NCBI GenBank assembly: GCA_963733935.1
Contig: CAVTEQ010000018.1
Span: 62,001-126,000, forward strand
DNA length: 64,000 bases
Direction: 5' to 3'
Source of the DNA: JAHFUA01 sp963733935
Lineage (GTDB): Bacteria; Acidobacteriota; Terriglobia; Terriglobales; Acidobacteriaceae
Of this stretch, positions 17,565-25,824 are shown one piece after another; the first letter of the stretch is position 1, and each line of letters opens with the position of its first letter. Under the pieces are notes generated by a model, which worked only from the letters and a program-made list of their open reading frames with translations, had not been told where the DNA came from and did no database searches. Made by a program: the position numbers and the translations under genes.

Positions 17565-19970
17565 TCAATTCCTCAGCGGTTTTCCCGTCTTCAGCGTGTG
17601 TTGAATTCGTTCCTGTGTCTTGCGTTCGCCGGCGAGCGACTTAAACGCTTCGCGCTCCAAGTCCAATATGTATTGCTCGCTCACCGGCGTACCCGGCGAG
17701 ACGCGGCCGCCGCAGAGCACTTCCGCGACTTTGGTGCCGATCTTCACTTCGTGATCGCTGATGTAATCGCCCTGGCGCATTAGATGAATGCCCAGCTTGA
17801 GCGTCGCCAGGATGTTTTCTCCCGGTGCCGGAATCGTGCGCGGCACGGGCGGCTTGTATCCGGAGCGGACCATGTCCAGCGCGCGCGCCTTGGCGTCGGC
17901 CAGCACGCGCTCGCGGTTCATCACGATCTCATCGGGGTCCGAAAGGAAGCCTAGATGGCGCGCCTCGCTGGCTGAGGTCGAAACTTTGGCCATGCCGATG
18001 GTCTCGAAGGCGCGCTTCATGGCTTCCATCATCTCGACCGATTCGCCGCGGCCGTCCGGCCGGATGGAACTGGCGGCGTCGACCGCGCGCAGCAGCATCT
18101 CTTTGCATCCGCCGCCGCCGGGCAGAAGTCCGACGCCAACTTCAACCAAGCCCATGTACAGCTCAGCGTGAGGGGTTCGCGCGGCTGCGTGCAAGGAAAT
18201 CTCGCAGCCGCCGCCCAACGTCATGCCGAAGGGAGCCACCACTACGGGCTTGGGCGAGAACTTGATGGACTGCGTCATCCCCTGAAATTGGCGGATGGCG
18301 AGATCCACCTCGTCCCATTCTTCCTCCTGCGCCCACATCAGAAGCATCATGATGTTGGCGCCGACGGAAAAGTTGGGGGCATCGTTGGTGATGACGAAAG
18401 CGTCGAACCCATCGCCCGGGCCGCCCGGCTTGAGCGTCTGCGAAATCAGTTGCACGATGTCGCCGCCAAGCGAGTTGGCCTTGGAATGGAACTCGATGCA
18501 GGCCACGCCGTCGCCCAGGTCCAGCAGGGAACATCCGGCATTCTTCTTCACTATGCCATGGGCTTTCTTCGCGACCTCGACCGACCACACGCCGGCGGGC
18601 ACCTGCACCGGGCGGTCGCTATCCGTGCAAAGGTCAAAATAAGCTCGGCCCGAGGGCGCGGACGGCGCGTCCTCATACCAGGTGTTTTCGCCCGACGCCA
18701 GCAGCTTTTCGACATTGGCCGCCACCGGACGCCCTTCTTTCTTCATGCGCGCGACCGTTGGCTCGACGCCGGCAGCATCCCACAGCTCGAACGGACCGAG
18801 CTCCCAGTTGAAGCCGAGGCGCATGGCGCGGTCGATTTCGACAATCGAATCGGAAATCTCGGGAATGCGATTGGCAGAATAAGTCCACAGGTCGGCCAGA
18901 GCGGTCCAGAGGAAGGCCGCGGCTTTGTCTTTCTTGGGATCGCCGGCGAGCAGCATGCGCAGGCGCTCGCGCGTGTCGTCCACTTGCTTGGCCATTTCGA
19001 GGGCCGCGAACTTGGGCCGTTGTTGCGGGCGGTATTCCAGCGTCTTCCAATCGAGGCCGAGCCGTTCCTCTTTGCCGTCGTGTTTGGTCTTTTTGTAGAA
19101 GCCACCGCGGGTCTTGTCGCCGAGCCACTTGCGCTCGATCATCTGGTGGACAAACGAAGGCGCTTCCAGATCCGAGCGTTCGTCGCGCACATTGCGCAGG
19201 AAATTCGACACTACGCTGGAGAGAATGTCGAGCCCGACGAGGTCGATGGTGCGGAAGGTCGCCGATCGCGGCCAACCCACGGCCGAACCGGTGAGCGCGT
19301 CCACCTCTTCAATTGAGAAATCGAACTCCTGCATCAGGCGCATGGCGTTCAGTACAGAGAACGTGCCGATGCGGTTGGCGATGAAATTCGGCGTGTCCTT
19401 GGCATAGACCACACCTTTGCCCAGGCGAAGGTCGGCGAAGTGGGCAATGGCGTCGAGGGCGGCGCGGTCAGTTTCCGGCGTCGGGATGATCTCCAGCAGG
19501 CGCATGTAGCGCGGAGGATTGAAAAAGTGCGTTCCAAACCAGCAGCGGCGAAAATCTTCCGAGAATCCCTCGGCGATCTGCGCCACCGGCAAGCCGCTGG
19601 TGTTGGTGGTGATGATGGTTCCGGGCCGGCGCGCCGCTTCCACCTTCCTCAGCAGTGAGCGCTTGATCTCCAGGTTTTCGGCGACGACCTCAATGATCCA
19701 GTCGGCTTCCCCGAGCCAGCCTAGGTTGTCCTCGAAGTTGCCGATGGTAACCAGCCCCGCTAGCGCCGGCTCAAAGAAGGCCGCCGGCTTTGACTTGATA
19801 GCGGCGTCCAGCCCGGCTTGGGCGATCTTGTTGCGGGCCGCGCCATCCGCATCCGGGGGAACGATGTCGAGCAGGTAGGACGGCACACGGGCGTTGGCCA
19901 AATGGGCAGCGATTCGCGACCCCATGGTTCCCGCGCCCAGGACAGCAACCTTCTGAATGCCTTTGAGCAT
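17565..19970 (-). CDS. fadN: 3-hydroxyacyl-CoA dehydrogenase / enoyl-CoA hydratase (FadN type)
   Basis: This bifunctional beta-oxidation enzyme hydrates enoyl-CoA and oxidises the 3-hydroxyacyl-CoA with NAD+. The N-terminal half is the dehydrogenase: Rossmann glycines in VAVLGAGTMGSRIAAHLANA, ITTNTSGLPVAQIAEGF, GTHFFNPPRYMRLLEIIPTP, and KDTPNFIANRIGTF. The C-terminal half is the crotonase domain: ACIEFHSKANSLGGDIVQLI, FSVGANIMMLLMW, APFGMTLGGGCEISLHAAAR and GLVEVGVGLLPGGGGCKEML. This domain order is that of FadN rather than FadB. ATG 19970 is preferred over an upstream start at 20003. A candidate promoter lies about 170-200 bases upstream. Confidence 0.94.
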   Translation of the reverse strand: MLKGIQKVAVLGAGTMGSRIAAHLANARVPSYLLDIVPPDADGAARNKIAQAGLDAAIKSKPAAFFEPALAGLVTIGNFEDNLGWLGEADWIIEVVAENLEIKRSLLRKVEAARRPGTIITTNTSGLPVAQIAEGFSEDFRRCWFGTHFFNPPRYMRLLEIIPTPETDRAALDAIAHFADLRLGKGVVYAKDTPNFIANRIGTFSVLNAMRLMQEFDFSIEEVDALTGSAVGWPRSATFRTIDLVGLDILSSVVSNFLRNVRDERSDLEAPSFVHQMIERKWLGDKTRGGFYKKTKHDGKEERLGLDWKTLEYRPQQRPKFAALEMAKQVDDTRERLRMLLAGDPKKDKAAAFLWTALADLWTYSANRIPEISDSIVEIDRAMRLGFNWELGPFELWDAAGVEPTVARMKKEGRPVAANVEKLLASGENTWYEDAPSAPSGRAYFDLCTDSDRPVQVPAGVWSVEVAKKAHGIVKKNAGCSLLDLGDGVACIEFHSKANSLGGDIVQLISQTLKPGGPGDGFDAFVITNDAPNFSVGANIMMLLMWAQEEEWDEVDLAIRQFQGMTQSIKFSPKPVVVAPFGMTLGGGCEISLHAAARTPHAELYMGLVEVGVGLLPGGGGCKEMLLRAVDAASSIRPDGRGESVEMMEAMKRAFETIGMAKVSTSASEARHLGFLSDPDEIVMNRERVLADAKARALDMVRSGYKPPVPRTIPAPGENILATLKLGIHLMRQGDYISDHEVKIGTKVAEVLCGGRVSPGTPVSEQYILDLEREAFKSLAGERKTQERIQHTLKTGKPLRN

Positions 19971-20142
19971 GAGGACACCATGATAACAACGGTTACGCCT
20001 CACGCGGGGAGTCTCGGACGGGATTCAGGCGCCGAGATTCCAGCGCCGAGGCCGAAGAAAAAACATCACAAAAAACGAACGCGCGTCGAAGTGGATGTGG
20101 GGGTGAGGATGGCAACGACGCGCGCCCTATTAAGTTGGACTG

Positions 20143-20171
20143 AGTGTAGGCTCAGGGGTCCAGCGCGTCAA
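20143..20171 (-). promoter_or_regulatory. Candidate sigma-70-type promoter for fadN-fadA-fadE
   Basis: On the minus strand, TTGACG (20171-20166) and TACACT (20148-20143) are separated by exactly 17 bases. This is close to the TTGACA-17-TATAAT consensus. It points toward fadN, leaving a leader of roughly 165 bases. I saw no competing pair of this quality in the 370-base gap. Confidence 0.5.
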
Positions 20172-20224
20172 GCAAAATCGTCACGTAAGTCATTTATTTG
20201 TAATAACATAACGTCACATCACGA

Positions 20225-20240
20225 TGTGATCTACGTCACA
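20225..20240. promoter_or_regulatory. Candidate CRP/FNR-family operator, TGTGA-N6-TCACA
   Basis: The perfect inverted half-sites TGTGA and TCACA are separated by TCTACG. This is the core consensus of cAMP-receptor-protein sites and is contained in a denser symmetric stretch (TCACATCACGATGTGATC). It lies upstream of the candidate fadN promoter, centred about 65 bases from the -35 box. A regulatory role is inferred from position and symmetry only. Confidence 0.45.
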
Positions 20241-20257
20241 GACTTCACACCCAAACC

Positions 20258-20338
20258 TACCACGGAGATACAGAGACACGGAGGATATGCGATTCGCCAA
20301 GGAATCGAATTTCTCCGTGACTCCGTGTCTCCGTGGCG
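20258..20338. repeat. Palindromic repeat, family F4
   Basis: ACCACGGAGATACAGAGACA and the inverted GACTCCGTGTCTCCGTGGC enclose an internal GATTCG..CGAATC hairpin. It ends 5 bases before the Nudix stop codon and separates that gene from the fad control region. Confidence 0.85.
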
Positions 20339-20343
20339 GATTT

Positions 20344-20814
20344 CTAGCTCTGCTCGATCTTTAGATCAGGATTGCGAGCAACGTACTCGAGCGCCTTGGC
20401 GGCCATTTCGCGCTCGCCCTTGTAGGCGAGGCGGCGGGGAGCGTCGTGCAAGGGAATCCATTCAGCGCGAGCGACCTCGACCCGCATCTCCGGCGTGATG
20501 TCGCCCAGCTTGCCGGACTGATAGCGCAGCAGGTAGAAGCTGACGACCTTGAAGACGCGCTCACCACCCGCCCAGCTTCGCGTGTAGACGTACTTGATGT
20601 CGCCGAGCTTTCCGATCAGTTCCGCCTCCACGCCAGTCTCTTCCCGTACTTCGCGAAGGGCAGTCTGCTCGGGGCGCTCACCCTCATCCACCAGGCCTTT
20701 GGGCAAAGCCAAGACAGCTTGTCGGCTGCGGCCTGCGGGTTCGATGGCGGCCAGCCACCAGCGGCCGCGCATCTGCCGCAACACCACGCCTCCGGCGGAA
20801 AATTCGCGGGTCAT
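20344..20814 (-). CDS. Nudix hydrolase, 156 aa
   Basis: This enzyme hydrolyses a nucleoside diphosphate linked to another moiety; the substrate is unknown. The Nudix box is complete in GLVDEGERPEQTALREVREE followed by TGVE, matching GX5EX7REUXEEXGU. It starts TREFSAGGVVLRQMRGRWWL from ATG 20814. An upstream in-frame start at 20934 would add a non-conserved leader. The C-terminus has VARAEWIPLHDAPRRLAYKG and YVARNPDLKIEQ. Architecture resembles diadenosine-polyphosphate or MutT-like hydrolases. It is divergent from the patatin gene across 139 bases. Confidence 0.92.
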   Translation of the reverse strand: MTREFSAGGVVLRQMRGRWWLAAIEPAGRSRQAVLALPKGLVDEGERPEQTALREVREETGVEAELIGKLGDIKYVYTRSWAGGERVFKVVSFYLLRYQSGKLGDITPEMRVEVARAEWIPLHDAPRRLAYKGEREMAAKALEYVARNPDLKIEQS

Positions 20815-20953
20815 GCGATTACCTTTGTAACGCGTTTTTCGCACGCAGGGAACCTTGCGTGACGCAGGGACTGGGGTATGCTGCATCATATCCGCAGCAG
20901 ATTGCATCCTACTTTTCAGTCCGGAAATCCCCACCGGGCAGGGGTGACACAGC

Positions 20954-21871
20954 GTGGGGACATTATCGAAGCTGGCGCGTTCGCTGAGTGCCTTTCATCG
21001 TGAGCTGAGCAGGATTGCTCCTGCGGCGCCAGCCAACCCGCGTGTACCTGGCATTGGACTGGCGCTGGGCGGCGGTTTTGCCCGCGGCCTGTCGCACATC
21101 GGCGTGCTCAAGGTCCTCGAACAGGAAAAAATTCCCGTCAGCTTCATCGCCGGCACCAGCGTGGGAGCGCTGATTGGCGCGGTGTACGCGAGCGGCGTTT
21201 GCCCGAAAGAAATGGAAGAGATCGCGGGGCTGATACGCTTCCGCCACTTCGCCCGCTGGACCGTCTCGCGCCTGGGCTTCGCCAGCAATGACCGCATGAC
21301 CACCATGCTGCAACGCTTCCTGAAAGTGAAGACCTTCGAAGAGCTGCGCATCCCGCTGGCAGTGATCGCGACTGACTTTGTCAGCGGTGAGCCCGTGGTT
21401 TTCCGCTCCGGCGAATTGATTGGGCCGGTGCGCGCCAGTTGCGCCTATCCCGGGATGTTCCTGCCGGTGACTTTGAACGGGCGCACCCTGGTGGACGGGA
21501 TGCTCGCCTATTCGGTGCCCACCACACCGCTGCGCGAGATGGGCGCCGAGCGCGTGCTGGCTGTTTATCTGAAGGCGCACTGGGTGAACCCGGGTCCGCC
21601 GCGCAGCGTCTTCGACGTGATCGGGCAGTGCTTCTCCATCGCGCAGACCAAAATGTGCAGCCTCTGGCAAGCCGATGCCGACGTGATCATGGAACCGGAG
21701 GTCCAGGACTTCGGCTACGATTCGTTCGATCGCGCGCCTGCCCTGGTACGCGCCGGGGAAGAAGCGGCGCGCCGCGCGCTGCCGCGTATTCGTCAATTCC
21801 TCCAGCAACCGGCCCCCGCACCCGCGCCGGTGATGCCGCCTCAGCCCGCCGCGGTCAAAATCCTGGCCTAG
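20954..21871 (+). CDS. Patatin-like phospholipase, 305 aa
   Basis: This is a serine lipid acyl hydrolase of the RssA/YchK type. The catalytic parts are visible: the oxyanion loop ALGGGFARGLSHIGVLKVLE, the nucleophile in FIAGTSVGALIGAVYASG (GxSxG), and the catalytic Asp in LVDGMLAYSVP (DGG/DGM position). A conserved RASCAYPGMFLPVTLNGR segment precedes the Asp. The start is GTG 20954. The N-terminal 35 residues are basic and amphipathic without a cleavable signal. The C-terminal tail is Pro/Ala-rich. Its stop codon overlaps the convergent DUF4145-like gene by 4 bases. Confidence 0.92.
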   Translation: MGTLSKLARSLSAFHRELSRIAPAAPANPRVPGIGLALGGGFARGLSHIGVLKVLEQEKIPVSFIAGTSVGALIGAVYASGVCPKEMEEIAGLIRFRHFARWTVSRLGFASNDRMTTMLQRFLKVKTFEELRIPLAVIATDFVSGEPVVFRSGELIGPVRASCAYPGMFLPVTLNGRTLVDGMLAYSVPTTPLREMGAERVLAVYLKAHWVNPGPPRSVFDVIGQCFSIAQTKMCSLWQADADVIMEPEVQDFGYDSFDRAPALVRAGEEAARRALPRIRQFLQQPAPAPAPVMPPQPAAVKILA

Positions 21872-22854
21872 CCTGCGTAGAGCTTATTCAGCACCATACG
21901 CGTGCAATTGAGCACCTCCTGGGCGGTGCGGCGCAAGTCGGCCAGGTTGTGCATGGCCTTGTTGCCCGCGTCTTCGACTCTCTCGGCGCGATCGCGCTCG
22001 CGGGCTTCGAGCAACTGGGCGCGGTGGGCGCGGTCGATCAGCGCACGCAGCGCGGGACGCTCGCCGGACGGTATCGCCAGCCTGTCCTTGAGAGCATGCT
22101 CGACCAAGCCGCGGCACAGCGCGATGCAGGCGACGTCAAAGCCGTAAAGATAGACCTCGTGCGCCGCCTGGAAGAGCGCCTTCACCGAACTGCTGGTCAC
22201 GTTCAACTGCACGGGATCCAGGGCGGAAGCGCGCTCCACCACCTGTTCCAGCCGGCTCACCAGTTGGTAGGAGTAGTAGCGGTCGAGTTCTTCCGGCGTG
22301 TCCTGGTCCGCGGGTTCCTGCCCTGGTGGGGAAGTTCCTGGCGCTGCCCGGCGCCGTTCCTCTTCGATGTTCAGGGGCTCGGCGGTGGTGCGGCGTAGGG
22401 CGGTGGCTCTGGCTGACATCTCCGGCACGGCTGCGATGCGCCGCCATAGCGCCTGCGACTCGTCCAAACCATCGCGCTGCAACTCCGCCGCCAGTTTGTT
22501 GAGGGCTTCCATCCTGCTGCAGCCCAACTCGCGGCGCAGGTTGCGCAGAACGCGGATGTTTTCCCGGATGGCCTGTGCGATTTGCGAGCGCGCGGCAAGG
22601 ATCTCCTCTGTCTTCTCCCTTACCGCGCTGGCTCTCCCCGGCGCCAGGCGGGCGCAGAACTCCGCCAGCGCCCTTTCGCTGGGCTGGCTTGCCGACTCCT
22701 CGGCCTCCGCCCATTCCAGCACGGCCTCCCGCAGCACCAGTCCGCCGTCGAGCTCAGGATGAGCTTCGACCAGCCAGTCGAGATAGAGCGATCCCTCCAC
22801 GCTCTGATCCCAGGTCCGTAACACATTCCGCAGCAGTTGTGATCGTGTACTCAT
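21868..22854 (-). CDS. DUF4145/HEPN-like domain protein, 328 aa
   Basis: The protein has two halves. Residues 1-190 are charged and helical (LYLDWLVEAHPELDGGLVLR, AVREKTEEILAARSQIAQAI). The C-terminal third (YYSYQLVSRLEQVVERASAL, AAHEVYLYGFDVACIALCRG, NKAMHNLADLRRTAQEVLNC) matches the pattern of DUF4145, a HEPN-superfamily helical domain. The HEPN ribonuclease motif RxxxxH is not evident, so a nuclease role is not supported. It is convergent with the patatin gene, overlapping by 4 bases. Function unknown. Confidence 0.72.
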   Translation of the reverse strand: MSTRSQLLRNVLRTWDQSVEGSLYLDWLVEAHPELDGGLVLREAVLEWAEAEESASQPSERALAEFCARLAPGRASAVREKTEEILAARSQIAQAIRENIRVLRNLRRELGCSRMEALNKLAAELQRDGLDESQALWRRIAAVPEMSARATALRRTTAEPLNIEEERRRAAPGTSPPGQEPADQDTPEELDRYYSYQLVSRLEQVVERASALDPVQLNVTSSSVKALFQAAHEVYLYGFDVACIALCRGLVEHALKDRLAIPSGERPALRALIDRAHRAQLLEARERDRAERVEDAGNKAMHNLADLRRTAQEVLNCTRMVLNKLYAG

Positions 22855-23065
22855 GCCCAGCTCTTAAGTTTTGCGGCGCTCGCCCGCGGGTGCAAGCAGA
22901 ACCCGTCATCGGGATGCGGCGAGCTAGTGCGGTTTCAAGTCGTGCCCTTTCCGAACCGCACGGCAAGCGCGGCGCCGCGGTTGGGATCGAAGCAAGCGTT
23001 GACCCTGCGGGGTGCGACGGTTAAACTAGCGAGTCCAACCATCCCGAGCACGTCAGGAAACAGCC

Positions 23066-23581
23066 TTGAAAACCTATCTTTTGCCGAGAAAATTGATCGC
23101 CCAGATCAAGCAGCTGATCGCGACCTACAAGCCGTCCCCGCGTCCGCCTTCCGCGCTGGTGCGCGTCCTCAAGCTGCTGTGCGAGAGCCGGCATTATGAG
23201 CGCGCGGGCATTTTTCTGGCGGTGAAGGGGAGGGAAGTGCCGCGGGCCTTCGGCGGAAGCCAGGCGGACGCGGGCGAGCTCAGGCCGGAGTTGATCGTGC
23301 CCATCAAGATTTCGACCTATGCCATCGGCAGCCTGCGCGTACAAGCTGCGCCCGGCCGCGCGTTCAGCTCCCAGGAGCGGATACTGCTGCGTCAGGTGGC
23401 GAAGATTCTGGCGCTTTATCTCAGCGGGAAGGGGAAGTACCAGGTGCGCAAGACGCGCGAGGCAGTGCGCGACGCCGCGGCGCCCGCCGCGGCCAGCGAG
23501 AAACGTAGCGCCCCGCCTGCCTTCGAAGAGAGCGACACCGAAGCCCTCTACGCGGCTGCTGGGGAAAAATCTCGCGGGTGA
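23066..23581 (+). CDS. GAF-like domain protein, 171 aa
   Basis: This protein has an N-terminal helix (KLIAQIKQLIATYKPSP) and a stretch resembling a divergent GAF/sensor fold: RVLKLLCESRHYERAGIFLA, LRPELIVPIKISTYAIGSLR, FSSQERILLRQVAKILALYL. The pattern 'VPI..ST.AIG.L.V, FS..E..LL..VA..LA.YL' is what GAF domains look like near their C-terminus. The tail is Ala/Pro/Glu-rich and probably disordered. No ligand or effector domain is attached. It lies alone between two minus-strand genes. Confidence 0.7.
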   Translation: MKTYLLPRKLIAQIKQLIATYKPSPRPPSALVRVLKLLCESRHYERAGIFLAVKGREVPRAFGGSQADAGELRPELIVPIKISTYAIGSLRVQAAPGRAFSSQERILLRQVAKILALYLSGKGKYQVRKTREAVRDAAAPAAASEKRSAPPAFEESDTEALYAAAGEKSRG

Positions 23582-23661
23582 TTCATTGAGCAGCTTTTTT
23601 TCGGCTGCACGCTTCCGAAAAACCTGACTCGATTCGCCCCAATCAACGCGGGCGCAACCTC

Positions 23662-24477
23662 TTACCTGCCGGCCGCCTGCCCCACGCCCGTGACTTCGGC
23701 CTGCGGCCTGCCGCGTTGAATCCACAGCAAGCCGCCGGCGATCACCAGCCCGATGGCCAGCAGTTGCGTGCCGGTCATGAATCCGCCGAGCACGCTGCCG
23801 CGGTCGGGATCGTCGCGCAGGAACTCCAGAAAAAAACGAGCCAGACCGTACACGAACATGTAGGCGCCAATCACCTGTCCATCGAACCGCTTCCACCGCA
23901 GCAGCCAGGTAAGCAGGAAAAAATCCCCCAGTTCCACCACCATCTCGTAAAGCTGCGTGGGATGGAGCCGCACACCGAGCGGCGTTCCGACAAGCAGGCC
24001 GGCCAGCGGATTGGTGAAAGTTACTCCCCAGGGCAGCGTGGTGGGCTTCCCCCAGCAGCAGCCGGCGGCGAAGCATCCCAGGCGGCCGATGGCGTGTCCA
24101 AGCGCCACGCCCGGCGCAAACACGTCGCAAGTCTTCAGCACCGGGATGTGGTGGCGGCGAATGTACCACCATGACACCAGCACGGCGGCGACGAGTCCGC
24201 CGGACCACACTCCTCCGGCCTGCAATGTTGTGAGGCTGAAGATGTCGCGCGGATGGGCCTTGTAATAGGCCCAATCGTTCACCAGCAACAGCAGCTTGGC
24301 GCCAACGATGCCGGCGAGAATGGCGAGAATGCCCAGGTTCCAAGTTTTGTCGGGATCGATGCCATGGTGGGTGGCATTGTGCACGCAGACGCCAAGTCCG
24401 ACCAGCAGGCCCACGGCTGCCAGGAATCCGTAGGTCGGAAGCGAGAAACGGCCAAAGTGCAGCAGGATGGGGAGCAC
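23662..24477 (-). CDS. lgt: Prolipoprotein diacylglyceryl transferase
   Basis: Lgt attaches diacylglycerol from phosphatidylglycerol to the lipobox cysteine of prolipoproteins at the inner membrane. The 271-residue polytopic protein has FGRFSLPTYGFLAAVGLLVG, the family signature HAIGRLGCFAAGCCWGKPTT, HPTQLYEMVVELGDFFLLTW, and ARFFLEFLRDDPDRGSVLGG, with Arg and Tyr residues used for phosphatidylglycerol binding. About seven hydrophobic segments are visible. Lipoproteins encoded nearby (41044-42243, 44819-45445) would be substrates. It follows the 6S RNA candidate on the same strand. Confidence 0.96.
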   Translation of the reverse strand: MLPILLHFGRFSLPTYGFLAAVGLLVGLGVCVHNATHHGIDPDKTWNLGILAILAGIVGAKLLLLVNDWAYYKAHPRDIFSLTTLQAGGVWSGGLVAAVLVSWWYIRRHHIPVLKTCDVFAPGVALGHAIGRLGCFAAGCCWGKPTTLPWGVTFTNPLAGLLVGTPLGVRLHPTQLYEMVVELGDFFLLTWLLRWKRFDGQVIGAYMFVYGLARFFLEFLRDDPDRGSVLGGFMTGTQLLAIGLVIAGGLLWIQRGRPQAEVTGVGQAAGR

Positions 24478-24512
24478 GGGCCTATGTTAGCCGGGAGTAC
24501 AGAAAAATCATA

Positions 24513-24585
24513 CGCCGCGGATTCACGCGGAAGAACGCGGATTTCTAAGAAGTTGATCTGCGTTCATCCGCGTCAATCCGCGGTA
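24513..24585. repeat. Palindromic repeat, family F5
   Basis: CGCCGCGGATTCACGCGGA and the inverted CCGCGTCAATCCGCGG enclose AAGAACGCGGATTTCT and its partner. It separates lgt from the 6S RNA candidate. Confidence 0.82.
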
Positions 24586-24591
24586 GGAATC

Positions 24592-24805
24592 TCGCAGACA
24601 CACGAAAGCCGACCCGCTGGGCCGTGGGAAAGACCGTTTTATGAACCCGTCCTAAGACGGTGGGAACTCCCCGAGGCCCTTTAGGCATTTCCGCTTGGCG
24701 GAACAGCTCACCGGACCAATATAACGAGTCGAGCTCCCATTTTGCGACTGTTGGTTCAAAAAAACGGCCTCCAGCCTCACCAACTTCGCAGGCCGGCGAC
24801 GGGTT
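24592..24805 (-). ncRNA. ssrS: 6S RNA candidate
   Basis: Downstream of zapA on the same strand, where ssrS lies in many bacteria, the minus-strand transcript folds as a rod. The basal stem pairs 24764-24775 (GCTGGAGGCCGT) with 24616-24625 (ACGGCCCAGC). An asymmetric central bubble follows, whose 3' side holds the small hairpin CCGTCTTAGGACGG (24647-24660). The upper stem pairs 24731-24738 (GGGAGCTC) with 24662-24669 (GAGTTCCC), then 24713-24717 with 24675-24679, capped by TTCCGC-CAA-GCGGAA. The G-U pairs form only on the minus strand. Central bubble plus small 3' hairpin is the 6S architecture that mimics an open promoter. Ends are approximate. Confidence 0.7.
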
Positions 24806-24931
24806 CGATGCTAGAGAAATCTGGAGCGGATGGCAAGCCCGGCAATGTAAATAGTTGGCAAACAGGTTGCCTGCGTGGGAATGATAGCCAGTCGGAAGAT
24901 CATGGACCTATGCCTGGTTGAAGACGCCCAG

Positions 24932-25252
24932 CTATCCCGCGCGGCGTTCTTCGTGCAAGGCCTGGTCGAGGGCGCCCGAGAGATCGAGAGCGCGGCGGTT
25001 GTACTCCGAAGCCACGCTGTCGTACTTGCGCTTCAGCAGGTGATACTCGTCGGCGATGTTGAGCGCGGCCAGCACCGCCAGGCGCAGGGAATCCACCGTG
25101 GTGGTTTGCTCGGCGACGGCGCGGATCTTGCCATCCACGTATTCCGCGAGTTTCTCGATATAGTCGGGATCGGTGCCGCGCAGGCTGTAGGTCTGATCGA
25201 AGATCTCCACCCGTACGGATTTGCCGTTGGAGCTCGCCGCGGTCTCTGCCAT
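24932..25252 (-). CDS. zapA: Cell division protein ZapA
   Basis: ZapA binds FtsZ and bundles protofilaments at the Z-ring. The 106-residue protein shows the family head KSVRVEIFDQTYSLRGTDPD, then YIEKLAEYVDGKIRAVAEQT, LRLAVLAALNIADEYHLLKR and a C-terminal helix. It follows a coiled-coil gene by 23 bases and lies in the infC-rpmI-rplT-pheS-pheT-zapA arrangement often seen in bacteria. A 6S RNA candidate lies downstream. Confidence 0.93.
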   Translation of the reverse strand: MAETAASSNGKSVRVEIFDQTYSLRGTDPDYIEKLAEYVDGKIRAVAEQTTTVDSLRLAVLAALNIADEYHLLKRKYDSVASEYNRRALDLSGALDQALHEERRAG

Positions 25253-25275
25253 GATGAGTCGTCTCCTTGCGACGA

Positions 25276-25572
25276 TTATCCTCCGCTTTCTTCCTGGGTC
25301 AATGCTTCAATGTGCTTGAGCATCTTTTCCACTCGGGTACGTACCTCTTCGCGCTCGCGGCGCAAAGTGACCACCTCGGCGCGCAGGGACTCGCTCTGGC
25401 CGTCGCGTCCCTCGAGCTGCTCGCGCAGGCGAGCGGCCGTGCGCTCGGCGGCGGCCTTGGCTTCGCGCGCTTCCTTTAATAGTTCGATGGTGCGATAGAT
25501 TTTTTCTTCCAGCGCGTGAAAATCATCGGCGGGGAGGGTCGCCGGCATCTCTTCTACTGCCTTCACGGGCAT
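25276..25572 (-). CDS. ZapB-like coiled-coil cell division protein, 98 aa
   Basis: After about 18 residues the chain is one continuous coiled coil (HALEEKIYRTIELLKEAREA, ERTAARLREQLEGRDGQSES, VVTLRREREEVRTRVEKML) with regular heptads and no other domain, as in ZapB-type division proteins and in the coiled-coil ORFs commonly found just upstream of zapA. Position between pheT and zapA supports a cell-division role, which is inference. GAGAGTC-like purines precede the ATG. Confidence 0.8.
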   Translation of the reverse strand: MPVKAVEEMPATLPADDFHALEEKIYRTIELLKEAREAKAAAERTAARLREQLEGRDGQSESLRAEVVTLRREREEVRTRVEKMLKHIEALTQEESGG

Positions 25573-25724
25573 ACTCAGAGAGTCCTCATTTCGTCAGATT
25601 CCAAAATGGAAGGGCGCAAGCGCAGTATAGCGCAGCCGCGCGGGAGAAAAATCCACATGTCCGCTCGGCAGCCTCCCGTGCTTTCAGCGCGGCATGAAGC
25701 TGTATAAATAATCGCCGCAAACAA

Positions 25725-25800
25725 AACACCCACCACAGAGTCACGGAGGGAAATGGGTTTAAGTTCCTCGGTGACTCCGTGTCTCCGTGGTGGGTGTTTG
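25725..25800. repeat. Palindromic repeat, family F4
   Basis: AACACCCACCACAGAGTCAC (left) and GTCTCCGTGGTGGGTGTTTG (right) are inverted across a loop (GGGTTTAAGTTCC). It fills the pheT to zapB-like gap within the operon. Confidence 0.85.
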
Positions 25801-25824
25801 GTAAGCGCATCCAGGTTTTCGAAA

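Noticed and set aside
21868..22854. Patatin plus HEPN-like gene as an antiphage module
   Set aside because: The genes are convergent, not co-transcribed, no HEPN RxxxxH motif is visible, and the patatin is of the widespread housekeeping type without CBASS-like partners.
23021..24343. Minus-strand frame of 440 codons spanning the GAF-like gene and lgt
   Set aside because: Lgt motifs are in another frame of the same strand, and the translation of this one is Arg/Gly/Ala-rich without recognisable domains.
24800..24815. GGGTTCGATGC resembling a tRNA T-arm
   Set aside because: No cloverleaf can be built around it; it lies in the 5' region of the 6S candidate.
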